From the NCBI RefSeq assembly GCF_023611505.1, contig NZ_CP097843.1, positions 1,488,001 through 1,552,000 of the forward strand: a stretch of 64,000 nt of DNA, given 5' to 3'. A program made the position numbers and the translations under genes. This DNA is from Streptococcus oralis. Lineage in GTDB: Bacteria; Bacillota; Bacilli; Lactobacillales; Streptococcaceae. Numbering within the stretch: position 1 is the first letter of the stretch; every line of letters starts with the position of its first letter. Shown piece after piece: positions 44,787-53,546 of this stretch. The notes below the pieces were generated by a model. The model saw nothing but the letters and a program-made list of their open reading frames with translations, did not search any database and was not told the DNA's origin.

Positions 44787-46059
44787 ATGATCTTAAGTTT
44801 TCGAGATAACGCTGGGCTGTCTCTAAGTTAAAGGTTTTATCTGCGATGAGGCGCTCAACGAGAAGAGCAACTTCGGACTCACTAGCACCTGCTAGGAGAG
44901 CTAAGGATTTGGCCTGCAATTTCATGTGGCCTTGCTGGATGCCCGTACTTACCAAGGCTTTGAGGGCCGCAAAGTTTTGGGCGAGACCGATAGACACGAT
45001 AATCTGAGCTAATTCTTTGGCAGAAGGATTTCCCAGTAGTTCATGACTGAGGGCTACACGCGGGTTGAGACCGATTGAGCCACCCTTGGTCGCTACCGGC
45101 ATGGGTAGGGTCATCTCACCGACCAATTCTTCTCTTTCCATGTCCAGTGTCCATTGACTAAGACCTTGATAGCGTCCATCTCGACTGGCAAAGGCATGGG
45201 CCCCAGCTTCGATGGCACGCCAGTCATTACCAGTGGCAATCAAAATGGCATCAATACCATTAAAAATCCCTTTATTGTGAGTAGCTGCTCGGTAGGGATC
45301 AGCCTGTGCAAACTGGCTAGCCAAAGCTATTTTCTCCGCAATTTCTCGTCCTTGGTCCCTTTGGGGACTCAAGTAGCGAAAGGCGATACGACAGCTTGCA
45401 GTCACCAGAGAATCGGTCGCGTAGTTGGACAAAATTCCCATAAGACTCTGTCCCTGACTGAGTTCTTCTAAGACTGATTTTAAGGCTTCCAGCATGGTGT
45501 TAAGCATATTGGCTCCCATGGCTTCCTGAGTATCGACATGGAGATAGACGACGAGAAAGTCTGTTTCACCTTTGATCTTCTCTACATGCAAATCACGCGC
45601 CCCACCACCACGTTTGACGATGGAGGGATAGGCTTGATTGGCAAGTTCTAAGAGCTCTGCCTTCTTGCTGGCAATCTTCTCTTGCGCTAAATCTGGATTA
45701 GCAACTTGATAAAGGGCTACCTGACCAATCATCTGGCGCTCATGTACTTGAGCAGTAAAGCCACCTGCTCGCTTGATGATTTTACTTGCATAGCTGGCCG
45801 CAGCAACCACTGAGGGTTCTTCTGTCACATAGGGAACTGTGTAGTCCTGACCGTTCACCAAAAGCTCTGGAATGATAGAATAAGGCAGAGAAAAAGTTCC
45901 CACTACATTCTCACTCAGCTGATCTGCAATTGCCAAGCTGATTTGTTCATCCTGCTCCAGACTGGTTTGCTTTTCAGGACTAAGGAGCGCCTGAGCTTTC
46001 AGTAACTCAAGGCGCTCATGGTATGACTTTTTAGAAAATCCATTCCAACTTAACTTCAT
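44785..46059 (-). CDS. mvaA: Hydroxymethylglutaryl-CoA reductase, degradative (class II) type
   Basis: A 424-residue class II HMG-CoA reductase that makes mevalonate for isoprenoid synthesis, essential in streptococci, which lack the MEP pathway. Recognisable regions are the substrate-binding LPYSIIPELLVNGQDYTVP, the catalytic THNKGIFNGIDAILIATGND and the cofactor-binding MGANMLNTMLEAL. It overlaps the mvaS stop by one base, giving tight translational coupling. A bidirectional terminator follows its stop codon. Confidence 0.96.
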   Translation of the reverse strand: MKLSWNGFSKKSYHERLELLKAQALLSPEKQTSLEQDEQISLAIADQLSENVVGTFSLPYSIIPELLVNGQDYTVPYVTEEPSVVAAASYASKIIKRAGGFTAQVHERQMIGQVALYQVANPDLAQEKIASKKAELLELANQAYPSIVKRGGGARDLHVEKIKGETDFLVVYLHVDTQEAMGANMLNTMLEALKSVLEELSQGQSLMGILSNYATDSLVTASCRIAFRYLSPQRDQGREIAEKIALASQFAQADPYRAATHNKGIFNGIDAILIATGNDWRAIEAGAHAFASRDGRYQGLSQWTLDMEREELVGEMTLPMPVATKGGSIGLNPRVALSHELLGNPSAKELAQIIVSIGLAQNFAALKALVSTGIQQGHMKLQAKSLALLAGASESEVALLVERLIADKTFNLETAQRYLENLRS

Positions 46060-47231
46060 TATTTTTCAACCTTGCTATAACGACGTTGGTGGTCGAGAAT
46101 TTCAACCAAGGCATAGTCTTGATTTTCAAAACCTGCAAACTGGGCTGAACCAGATTCATCCAACTCTACCTCTTCGAAGAAGACTTTTTCATAGTCTGCA
46201 ACAGACAATGCTGTACGTTGCTTGAGTTTGCTCAAGCGATCCTTATCAAGGTAGGCCTCGTAGCCTTCTACCAGTTCTCCACTAAAGAACTCTGAAACCG
46301 CTCCACTTCCGTAACTGTAGAGGACAATTTTATCTCCAGCCTTCAAATTTTCTGCATTTTCCAAAAGGGAGAGAAGCCCAAGGAAGAGGGAACCTGTGTA
46401 GATATTCCCAATCATCTGACTGTAGAGAATGGACTTATCAAAGTTTTCTTGCAGACTATCCTTTTTTTCCTGAGACAAAGTCTTATCCATCATCTTGCGC
46501 AAGCCTTTTAGGGCTAATTTGGGATAAGGCAAGTGGAAGCAGATGGCCGCAAAATCATTCATAGTCCAATCATAACGTTTCTTGTATTCATCCCAAGTCG
46601 TCGTAAGACTGTCAAGATATTGCTGAGTTGAGTACAAGCCGTTTACATAAGGAGTGGTTGAATAGTTCGGACGCCAGAAATCCATAATGTCACGCGTTTG
46701 GGCAACATTATCATTGTTGAAGGCCATGGTACGCGGATTTTGCGTAATCAACATCGCCACACTCCCAGCTCCCTGAGTTGGTTCACCTGGAGTCGCTACA
46801 CCATACTTGGCAATATCGCTGGCGATGACCAAGACCTTGGACTTTGGAGAATTTTCCACATGCAACTTGGCATAATGGAGGGCAGCTGTTGCTCCGTAAC
46901 AAGCTTCTTTGATTTCAAAACTGCGAGCGAACGGCTGGATACCTAATAGACCGTGAACAAAGACCGCTGCTGCCTTACTCTGGTCAATTCCTGACTCGGT
47001 CGCCACGATGACCATATCGATTTCTTCTTTTTCTTTATCTGTGAGGATAGAGTTGCTTGCACTGGCAGCTAAGGTGACAACATCCTCAGTCAATGGTGCA
47101 ATGCTAATTTCGTTTAACAAGAGTCCCTTGCTATATTTATCCGGATCAACTCCTCTTGCTTCTGCTAGGTCTTGTAATTTCAAGACATATTGACTGGTTG
47201 CAAAACCAATCTTATCAATACCGATTGTCAT
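46059..47231 (-). CDS. mvaS: Hydroxymethylglutaryl-CoA synthase
   Basis: A 390-residue thiolase-fold enzyme that condenses acetyl-CoA with acetoacetyl-CoA. The catalytic Cys111 is in EIKEACYGATAAL, Glu80 in IVATESGIDQSKA, and the His in FAAICFHLPYPKL. I start it at 47231 (MTIGIDKIGFATSQYVL) behind AGAGGTAAAT; the longer frame adds eight residues without a ribosome binding site. It is transcribed ahead of mvaA as a two-gene operon. Confidence 0.97.
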   Translation of the reverse strand: MTIGIDKIGFATSQYVLKLQDLAEARGVDPDKYSKGLLLNEISIAPLTEDVVTLAASASNSILTDKEKEEIDMVIVATESGIDQSKAAAVFVHGLLGIQPFARSFEIKEACYGATAALHYAKLHVENSPKSKVLVIASDIAKYGVATPGEPTQGAGSVAMLITQNPRTMAFNNDNVAQTRDIMDFWRPNYSTTPYVNGLYSTQQYLDSLTTTWDEYKKRYDWTMNDFAAICFHLPYPKLALKGLRKMMDKTLSQEKKDSLQENFDKSILYSQMIGNIYTGSLFLGLLSLLENAENLKAGDKIVLYSYGSGAVSEFFSGELVEGYEAYLDKDRLSKLKQRTALSVADYEKVFFEEVELDESGSAQFAGFENQDYALVEILDHQRRYSKVEK

Positions 47232-47305
47232 ATTTACCTCTGTTTTTTCATTCATTGTAAAAAATCGTTCTATTCTATTTTATCACAAATAGGAACAAAT
47301 GAGAG

Positions 47306-47335
47306 AAAAAAGACCTGATTCAACAAATCAAGTCT
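47306..47335 (-). terminator. Terminator after the ThrE pair
   Basis: On the minus strand GACTTGATT pairs with AATCAGGTC (47334-47312), followed by TTTTTTC. Confidence 0.8.
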
Positions 47336-47349
47336 TTGCTTTGACAGCA

Positions 47350-47805
47350 TTAGGAGGATATGCCTCGCTGTTTTCGGATATAGTAATAAAGCTTCAGAAT
47401 CACTGTTCCACTGGCCATCCCGATAGAAATGACTAGAGCCAACATAACTACTAGTGTTGCACTGGTAAGGGCATGACTGTAATCACCTGTCACAAAGAAA
47501 GCTGTCGTTCGATAGGATAGATAACCTGGCACCAAGGGAGCAAGAATGGCCAAGACAAAGACCACTGCTGGCGTCTTATAGACAATACTTAGAATCTGGC
47601 TGATGCAAGAACCAACCACCGCTGCGATAAAGGTCGCAACAATAACATTGGTTGGTTCTTTAAGTACAAGATAGAGGAGCCAGACACCCATTCCCAGAAC
47701 ACCACCAGGTAGGAGCATAGAGCGTTGAACATTCAGTACGATTAGAAAGGTGATAATGGCGAGTAAACTCGCTACTGCTTGGAGTAAAATACTTGTTAGA
47801 GTCAT
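47350..47805 (-). CDS. Threonine/serine exporter subunit, ThrE_2 (DUF3815) type
   Basis: A 151-residue membrane protein with about five helices, corresponding to the C-terminal membrane half of ThrE exporters. The polar VPGYLSYRTT within a hydrophobic stretch is family-like. It lies one base after the larger ThrE_1 protein gene, and the two are expected to work as a split transporter exporting threonine and serine. The substrate is inferred from family only. The C-terminus is basic (YYIRKQRGISS). Confidence 0.87.
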   Translation of the reverse strand: MTLTSILLQAVASLLAIITFLIVLNVQRSMLLPGGVLGMGVWLLYLVLKEPTNVIVATFIAAVVGSCISQILSIVYKTPAVVFVLAILAPLVPGYLSYRTTAFFVTGDYSHALTSATLVVMLALVISIGMASGTVILKLYYYIRKQRGISS

Positions 47806-47806
47806 C

Positions 47807-48565
47807 TTATGTCATCAAAACTAGGGCGACGGAGGTACCGGCCCCTAAAGCGAGGGTAATGAGCAGGGATTCAAACATCTTGCTCATACCAGAGTTGATA
47901 TGGTTGGTCATGATATCCCGAACTGCATTTGTCAGAGCAATCCCTGGAACAAAAGGCATGACGGCTCCCGCTATGATCAAGTCTGCCGTCGAAGGAAATC
48001 CTGTATAGCGGGCCCAGAACTGGGCAATCAAGCCAAAAACAAAGGCTCCCGCAAAGGCGGTTACAAAAGGAATGCGGACAAACTTCTCTACATAGAGAGA
48101 GAAAGCAAAACCAAGCAAGGTCGCAATGGCCGCACCAAAAGCATCATAGGTATTCCCCCCGAACATAATCGAGAAAAAAGGGGCACTGAGAGTTGCTGCA
48201 ATAGTCACTTGGAACTTGGTATAAGGAAGGGGTTGATTGCCGATTTCTTTGAGCCTTGTAAAGGCTGTAGAAAGATCAATCTGGCCACCTACAAGTTCTC
48301 GAGATACTTGGTTGACATCACAAACTTTTTCGATGTTGTAGGAGGAAGAAGTTACTCGTTTCATACGAGAAATATTGGTATTCTCAATAGAAAAGAAAAT
48401 AGCTGCTGGCATGGCAAGAACGTTACAATCCACTATTCCCTGTGAATGAGCGATACGGATCATGGTGTCCTCAACCCGATAAATCTCCGAACCGCTTTTT
48501 AAGAGAATGGTTCCAGCTAACATAATGACATCAATAACGGCGTTCAACTCTCTCGATTCGTCCAT
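47807..48565 (-). CDS. Threonine/serine exporter subunit, ThrE_1 (DUF1212) type
   Basis: A 252-residue protein. The soluble N-terminal part (about 1-110) has the DUF1212 features LLKSGSEIYRVEDTM and FFSIENTNISRMKRV. A membrane part with about five helices follows, including VMPFVPGIALTNAVRD, the motif shared with ThrE. Together with the adjacent small ThrE_2 protein it makes a two-part exporter. A good Shine-Dalgarno (AGGAGG) precedes the ATG. Confidence 0.88.
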   Translation of the reverse strand: MDESRELNAVIDVIMLAGTILLKSGSEIYRVEDTMIRIAHSQGIVDCNVLAMPAAIFFSIENTNISRMKRVTSSSYNIEKVCDVNQVSRELVGGQIDLSTAFTRLKEIGNQPLPYTKFQVTIAATLSAPFFSIMFGGNTYDAFGAAIATLLGFAFSLYVEKFVRIPFVTAFAGAFVFGLIAQFWARYTGFPSTADLIIAGAVMPFVPGIALTNAVRDIMTNHINSGMSKMFESLLITLALGAGTSVALVLMT

Positions 48566-48610
48566 TTTCTCCTCCTTTTCTGCTTCCTATATTTTATCAC
48601 AAAAATCAAT

Positions 48611-48647
48611 GAAAAAAAATCTTTGTCATGAAATCATGACAAAGATT
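48611..48647 (-). terminator. Strong terminator after stkP
   Basis: AATCTTTGTCATGA (48618-48631) pairs perfectly over 14 bases with TCATGACAAAGATT (48634-48647) across a 2-base loop (the loop will open slightly in RNA), followed on the minus strand by a run of Ts. Confidence 0.92.
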
Positions 48648-48650
48648 CGT

Positions 48651-50540
48651 TTAATCTCGAGAACTTTCACGCGTTCCTTCACTATTTGATTGACTAGTTG
48701 AAGGAGTGTTTCCTTGTTGGTTCCCCTGATTTGGAGTTGAAGAAGAACTTTGGTTCCCACGCTGTGCAGAATTAGAAGATGAAGTTGACGGTGGTGTTTT
48801 CGGTTTGTAGATGGAAAGTTTGATACGCGTGCTAGCAAGGTCAACCTTTTCACCCGCTTTTGGTGTTTGATCTACAACTGTACCTTCTGCTGTGCCTTCA
48901 GGAGCAGTCGAAACTTCGACAACCTCAATATTGGCCTCTTTTACACCGACAATCTGAGTTAAATTATTCTTTGTAAATTCGAGACTTGAACCAATATAAC
49001 TTGGCATAGAAACACTTGTTACTTTCTTAGCAACCGTTAAAGTAATTGTGCTGGCTTTTGAAAGATCATAAGTCGTACCTGCCGCAGGACTTTGTCTGAG
49101 AATGGTTCCAGGTTCGCTTTCGCTGGATTCCTCCTCTTCCATCTTGATTAGATTCTCAGGAACCTTCTTCCCCTTGAGTTCAGCTACGACATCCGTATAC
49201 TTGCGTCCGACGTAATTACTCAATTGGAAGGATTTCTTACCAGAAGAAACAATCAAATTGACCTTGGTTCCTTCTTTTCGGTCGCTGCCAGCTTCAGGAT
49301 CGGTTCGAATAACGCGTCCTTCCGCTACTGTATCACTAGCTTCAGATTTCTCCTCACCAGCTTCAAACTTAGATTTTTTGAGTGCTTCTTTGGCCTCTGC
49401 AACAGTTTGTCCAGCCACATCAGGAATAGGAATCGTTGCAGGTGTTCTAGACAAAATCCAGACCAAAGAGGCTGCAACCAATAGAAGACTGGCCAAAAGA
49501 ATCATATAGCGAGCCTTAAACTTCCGTTTCTTGGCAGGTTTTGGCGCTGGAGCCGGTTCTGCCACTGGTTGAGTTGGTTTCTTTGACTGAGGACGTTCTT
49601 CCTGCGCCGGAGCTTTTGGAATCGAGGTCAATGTACTTTGTGGGACTTTAGGTAAAGTCTTCGTATCCGCCTTACTCGCATCGTCAAAGACCAGTTTCGG
49701 TTCATTCCGACGATTATAAGACAAGCTAGTTGACAAGTCCATATACATTTCTGAAACAGACTGATAGCGATCAGACAATTTCTTAGCAGTTGCCTTGATG
49801 ACAACATTTTCCAAAGCCTGAGGGACAGATGGATTTTCAGCAATGACGGACGGAAGTGGCTTCTGGAAATGCTGGAGTGCAATCGTAACCGCGCTATCTC
49901 CATCATAAGGGATATGTCCCGTCAGAATCTCATAGAAGATAATCCCCATCGCATAGATATCGCTCTGGAAAGTCGCTTTAGAACCACGCGCTTGCTCAGG
50001 TGACAAATAATGAACCGAACCCAGCATCGAGTTGGTCTGGGTCAGACTCGTCTCTGCAAAGGCCACTGCAATCCCAAAGTCAGTAACTTTAGCAGTTCCA
50101 TCTGGTGTCAAGAGGATATTTTGAGGTTTCAAATCTCGGTGAACAATTCCTCTAGCATGAGCTAAACGCATAGCCAAAAGAATCTGTCCCATAATCCGAA
50201 CCGCTTCTTCATTTGAAAGAGGATAGTGTTCTTTGATATAACGCTTGAGGTCGAGTCCTGCTACGTATTCCATAGCTAGGTACTGTTGGCCATCTTCCTC
50301 ACCAATATCTGTTATCCGAACGATATGAGGATGGTCCAGATCCGCCATAGCCCTCGCTTCCCGCTGGAAACGTGCCACAGCAATCGGGTCCGTCTGGTAG
50401 TTGGTCCTCAGGACCTTAACTGCCACTTCTTCCCCATCTAGGATCAAATCCTTGGCCAAGTAAACATCTGCCATGCCTCCTCGACCAATCTGCTTGACAA
50501 TCCGATACCGCCCGGCAAAAATCTTGCCGATTTGGATCAT
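48651..50540 (-). CDS. stkP: Ser/Thr protein kinase StkP with three PASTA domains
   Basis: A 629-residue membrane kinase that senses cell-wall material and regulates division. The kinase domain (about 12-273) has [12 protein letters not shown]-binding Lys42, HRD with Asp136 and DFG at 154-156. A linker (274-343), one membrane helix (about 344-363) and three extracellular PASTA repeats (about 367-433, 434-505, 506-579) follow, then a 50-residue tail rich in Ser, Gln, Asn and Thr. Pneumococcal StkP has four PASTA repeats and no such tail, by memory. The start overlaps the phpP stop by 4 bases. Confidence 0.97.
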   Translation of the reverse strand: MIQIGKIFAGRYRIVKQIGRGGMADVYLAKDLILDGEEVAVKVLRTNYQTDPIAVARFQREARAMADLDHPHIVRITDIGEEDGQQYLAMEYVAGLDLKRYIKEHYPLSNEEAVRIMGQILLAMRLAHARGIVHRDLKPQNILLTPDGTAKVTDFGIAVAFAETSLTQTNSMLGSVHYLSPEQARGSKATFQSDIYAMGIIFYEILTGHIPYDGDSAVTIALQHFQKPLPSVIAENPSVPQALENVVIKATAKKLSDRYQSVSEMYMDLSTSLSYNRRNEPKLVFDDASKADTKTLPKVPQSTLTSIPKAPAQEERPQSKKPTQPVAEPAPAPKPAKKRKFKARYMILLASLLLVAASLVWILSRTPATIPIPDVAGQTVAEAKEALKKSKFEAGEEKSEASDTVAEGRVIRTDPEAGSDRKEGTKVNLIVSSGKKSFQLSNYVGRKYTDVVAELKGKKVPENLIKMEEEESSESEPGTILRQSPAAGTTYDLSKASTITLTVAKKVTSVSMPSYIGSSLEFTKNNLTQIVGVKEANIEVVEVSTAPEGTAEGTVVDQTPKAGEKVDLASTRIKLSIYKPKTPPSTSSSNSAQRGNQSSSSTPNQGNQQGNTPSTSQSNSEGTRESSRD

Positions 50541-51277
50541 TCTGCTGCCTCCTCGTTCATGTAAACAAGGGCAACCGTAATGTTGTCTAAACCTCCTGCA
50601 TTGTTAGCGAAACGAATGAGGGTTGCCGCCTTGTCTGCCAGGGAAATATCGCTGGTTACGATATCATAAATCTCGCTTGCCGAAATCATATTGGTCAAGC
50701 CGTCACTATTGAGCAAGAGATAATCTCCTGACTCCAGTGTAATCATCCCAAAATCAGGCTGGATTTCATCTTTTTGTCCGATAGACTGTGTGATGATATT
50801 CTTTTGAGGGTGAGTTTCTGCTTCTTCTGGAGTCAATTGACCAGCCTTGAGCAATTCATTGACCAAGGAATGGTCACTCGTCAACTGGTGGTATTCTTCT
50901 CCACGAATCAAACCGATACGAGAATCTCCAATGTGAGCATAGATGGCTTGGTTATCAATAAACGCAACAGCTTCTAGCGTTGTTCCCATGCCTCTGTATG
51001 CTTCGTCCTGACCTAGTTGATGAATTTTTTGATTTTCAATCTCCAGGTAGTGGGCAAACCACTCACGAACTTCATTGACTGAGTCAATTTGGGTATCCAC
51101 CCAATCTACACCGAGGTCTGTGACCGCCATCTCACTAGCGATATTTCCTGCACGGTGTCCTCCCATTCCGTCAGCCAAGATGATCATAGTGCGTCCTGCT
51201 CGGTTGACAAAGTGATTGACATAGTCCTGATTATTTGTCCGTTTCTGACCAACATCTGTTAATAATGCTATTTCCAT
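50537..51277 (-). CDS. phpP: PP2C-type protein phosphatase
   Basis: A 246-residue manganese-dependent Ser/Thr phosphatase, the partner that reverses StkP phosphorylation. PPM motifs in order are [24 protein letters not shown] (metal Asp and Gly), [20 protein letters not shown] and [11 protein letters not shown]. It is soluble, with no signal peptide. Its stop overlaps the stkP start (ATGA), so the antagonistic pair is translationally coupled. It follows rsmB by 15 bases. Confidence 0.97.
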   Translation of the reverse strand: MEIALLTDVGQKRTNNQDYVNHFVNRAGRTMIILADGMGGHRAGNIASEMAVTDLGVDWVDTQIDSVNEVREWFAHYLEIENQKIHQLGQDEAYRGMGTTLEAVAFIDNQAIYAHIGDSRIGLIRGEEYHQLTSDHSLVNELLKAGQLTPEEAETHPQKNIITQSIGQKDEIQPDFGMITLESGDYLLLNSDGLTNMISASEIYDIVTSDISLADKAATLIRFANNAGGLDNITVALVYMNEEAAE

Positions 51278-51292
51278 TGTGTCAGTTCCTTC

Positions 51293-52606
51293 CTATTCTG
51301 ATATCTTACGAAATTGGCTGATAAAGAATCCATCACTTCCATACAATTCAGGAGTGATCAGGATGCAGCCATCTTTCAGGATATCTTTGCATTCGTGTTC
51401 TAGTTTAACCTGCTCAAACTCGGGATGACTTTCTAAAAATGCCTCAACGACTTGAAAGTTCTCCTCAGAGACGATAGTACAGGTACTATACGTTATTATA
51501 CCACCTTTTCGTAGCGTTTGACAAACACTACCTAATATTTCCAGCTGAATTTCCTGTAATGATGTGAAATCTGCTGTTTCTTTATTGTATTTGATGTCTG
51601 GTTTACGACGTAAAAGTCCAATCCCAGAACAGGGAGCATCTACTAAAATCTTATCAAAAGAGTCCCGACCGAAAAACTCATGTACCTTTCTGGCATCCAA
51701 TTTTTGCGTTTGCACTCGTTCTGCCACACCTAAACGCTCCGCATTTTCTTGGATCAAGTCCAACTTATGGTCATACAAGTCCAAAGCTGTCACCTTACCA
51801 GATATGAGGTAAGAGGCCATATGGGCTGTTTTACCGCCCGGAGCGGCACAGGCATCCAGGACCTGTTCATCACCTTGTAGATCAAGAGTCGGAGCAACCA
51901 GTTGACTGGACTCGTCTTGGATGGTTATAGCCCCTTCTGCGAACAAATCATGTCCTGCAAAGTGGCCTTGCTCCTTGACCAGACCAGTGGCCGCTAAAGG
52001 GGAATCGGTCGCCTCTAACAAAGCTTTGATTTCCTCTTTTCGGCTCAAATCGGCTACACGAATACTGGCTTTGTTGCGCACCAAGAGACTTTCAAAGATG
52101 GCTTGTGCTCGCTCTTCACCGTATTCTTCCTTGAGTTTAGACACGAGCCAAACTGGGAGAGAATAAGCAATGGAATCACGCTTGTTTTTGCGTTTGATGC
52201 TGTCAACATCTGGCCAGCCTTCTCGCAAAATACGACGCAGGACGGCATTGACCAATTTTTCGCTGCCTTTTTTACGGGCTTTGGCTAGTTCCACTGCTTC
52301 ATTGACCACAGCGTGATTAGGAATCTTATCCAGATACCGAAGTTGGTAGGCGCTCAGAAGGAGCAGGATATAGAGCCAGTTATCTAGCTTATCCCGGTCT
52401 TCGATAAAGTGGGACAGGTACCATTCCAGAGTCAGTTTTCGGGTTACCGTTCCGTAGACAATCTCTGTCACCAAGCCCTTATCTGCTACTGAGAGCTGAC
52501 TCCCCTTGAGGTGTTTATTTAAGGCAATATTGGAGTATGCTTGATTAACCAAAACATCCTCTAGCACTGCTAGAACTAGACTTCTAGCTGTTTCTACTTT
52601 AGTCAC
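51293..52606 (-). CDS. rsmB: 16S rRNA m5C967 methyltransferase
   Basis: A 437-residue RsmB/Sun enzyme that methylates C967 of 16S rRNA. The N-terminal NusB-like RNA-binding domain spans about 1-130. The SAM-dependent domain has [13 protein letters not shown] (motif I), [18 protein letters not shown] with the release Cys (motif IV) and YSTCTI with the catalytic Cys (motif VI). I prefer GTG at 52606 (VTKVETARS, read as Met) because AGGAG is spaced 9 bases from it; TTG at 52609 is the alternative. It overlaps the fmt stop by 8 bases. Confidence 0.96.
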   Translation of the reverse strand: MTKVETARSLVLAVLEDVLVNQAYSNIALNKHLKGSQLSVADKGLVTEIVYGTVTRKLTLEWYLSHFIEDRDKLDNWLYILLLLSAYQLRYLDKIPNHAVVNEAVELAKARKKGSEKLVNAVLRRILREGWPDVDSIKRKNKRDSIAYSLPVWLVSKLKEEYGEERAQAIFESLLVRNKASIRVADLSRKEEIKALLEATDSPLAATGLVKEQGHFAGHDLFAEGAITIQDESSQLVAPTLDLQGDEQVLDACAAPGGKTAHMASYLISGKVTALDLYDHKLDLIQENAERLGVAERVQTQKLDARKVHEFFGRDSFDKILVDAPCSGIGLLRRKPDIKYNKETADFTSLQEIQLEILGSVCQTLRKGGIITYSTCTIVSEENFQVVEAFLESHPEFEQVKLEHECKDILKDGCILITPELYGSDGFFISQFRKISE

Positions 52607-53534
52607 CAAATCGTTCTCCTACAGTCAATGTCCGTCCCACTCCGTTGAGGAAGGAAGCAATGTCCATCTTAGGCTTACCAGCTGGCTGCACTTGCTTGAG
52701 AGACAGAGCCCCTTCTGCCGTAGCAACGTTCAATTCTTTCTTGCCAATAGACAGAATCTCACCTGGAGCTCCCTGACCTTCTACTGGAAGGGCTTCATAA
52801 ATCTTAAAGCGATCGCCTTTAAGGAAAGTGTGGGCAACAGGCCACGGGTTCATTCCACGGATTTGGTTGAAGAGTTGACGATTAGTCTTATTCCAGTCCA
52901 ATTTTTCTTCCTCTGGTTTGATATTTGGAGAAAATGTAACCTGGTTTGGATCTTGCGGTTCTGGCTGAATTTCACCAGCTATATAAGCAGGAAGAGTATC
53001 TAAAAGCAAGTCACGACCTACAATCGCTAATTTCTCAAATAAGGTCCCGACATTGTCCTCATCTGTGATAGGAATGCTACGACGAGAAATCATATCTCCT
53101 GCATCCATTTCCTTAACCATCTCCATAATGGTCACACCAGCTTCCTCATCCCCTTGAATCAAGGCATAATGGATAGGCGCACCACCACGGTGTTTTGGAA
53201 GAAGGGAAGCGTGAACGTTGACCGCAAAATCCATGCTATCAAGGAGTTTACTTGGGAGAAACTGCCCAAAAGCAGCAGTGATAATCCCATCCGCCCCTAG
53301 CTTCATAATGTCTTCCATCTCTGGACTCCCAGATAATTTTTCAGGTTGGTAGATGGGAAGGCCTGCTTCTTTGGCAGCCTGCTTAACCGGGGTTTCTTGG
53401 ATCACTTTTTTACGGCCGACAGCGCGGTCTGGCTGGGTCACAACAGCTAGAATCTCGTAACGATCATCTGATAACAACCCCTTCAAAACTGTTGCTGAAA
53501 AATCGGGAGTTCCCATAAAGATTAGTTTTGTCAT
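52599..53534 (-). CDS. fmt: Methionyl-tRNA formyltransferase
   Basis: A 311-residue enzyme that formylates initiator Met-tRNA using 10-formyltetrahydrofolate. The catalytic core is [18 protein letters not shown] (with Asn and His) and the C-terminal OB-like domain starts near residue 205. It opens [17 protein letters not shown], the canonical start of Fmt. It lies 13 bases after priA and overlaps rsmB, within the gmk to stkP chain. Confidence 0.98.
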   Translation of the reverse strand: MTKLIFMGTPDFSATVLKGLLSDDRYEILAVVTQPDRAVGRKKVIQETPVKQAAKEAGLPIYQPEKLSGSPEMEDIMKLGADGIITAAFGQFLPSKLLDSMDFAVNVHASLLPKHRGGAPIHYALIQGDEEAGVTIMEMVKEMDAGDMISRRSIPITDEDNVGTLFEKLAIVGRDLLLDTLPAYIAGEIQPEPQDPNQVTFSPNIKPEEEKLDWNKTNRQLFNQIRGMNPWPVAHTFLKGDRFKIYEALPVEGQGAPGEILSIGKKELNVATAEGALSLKQVQPAGKPKMDIASFLNGVGRTLTVGERFGD

Positions 53535-53546
53535 TTCTTCTCCTTC

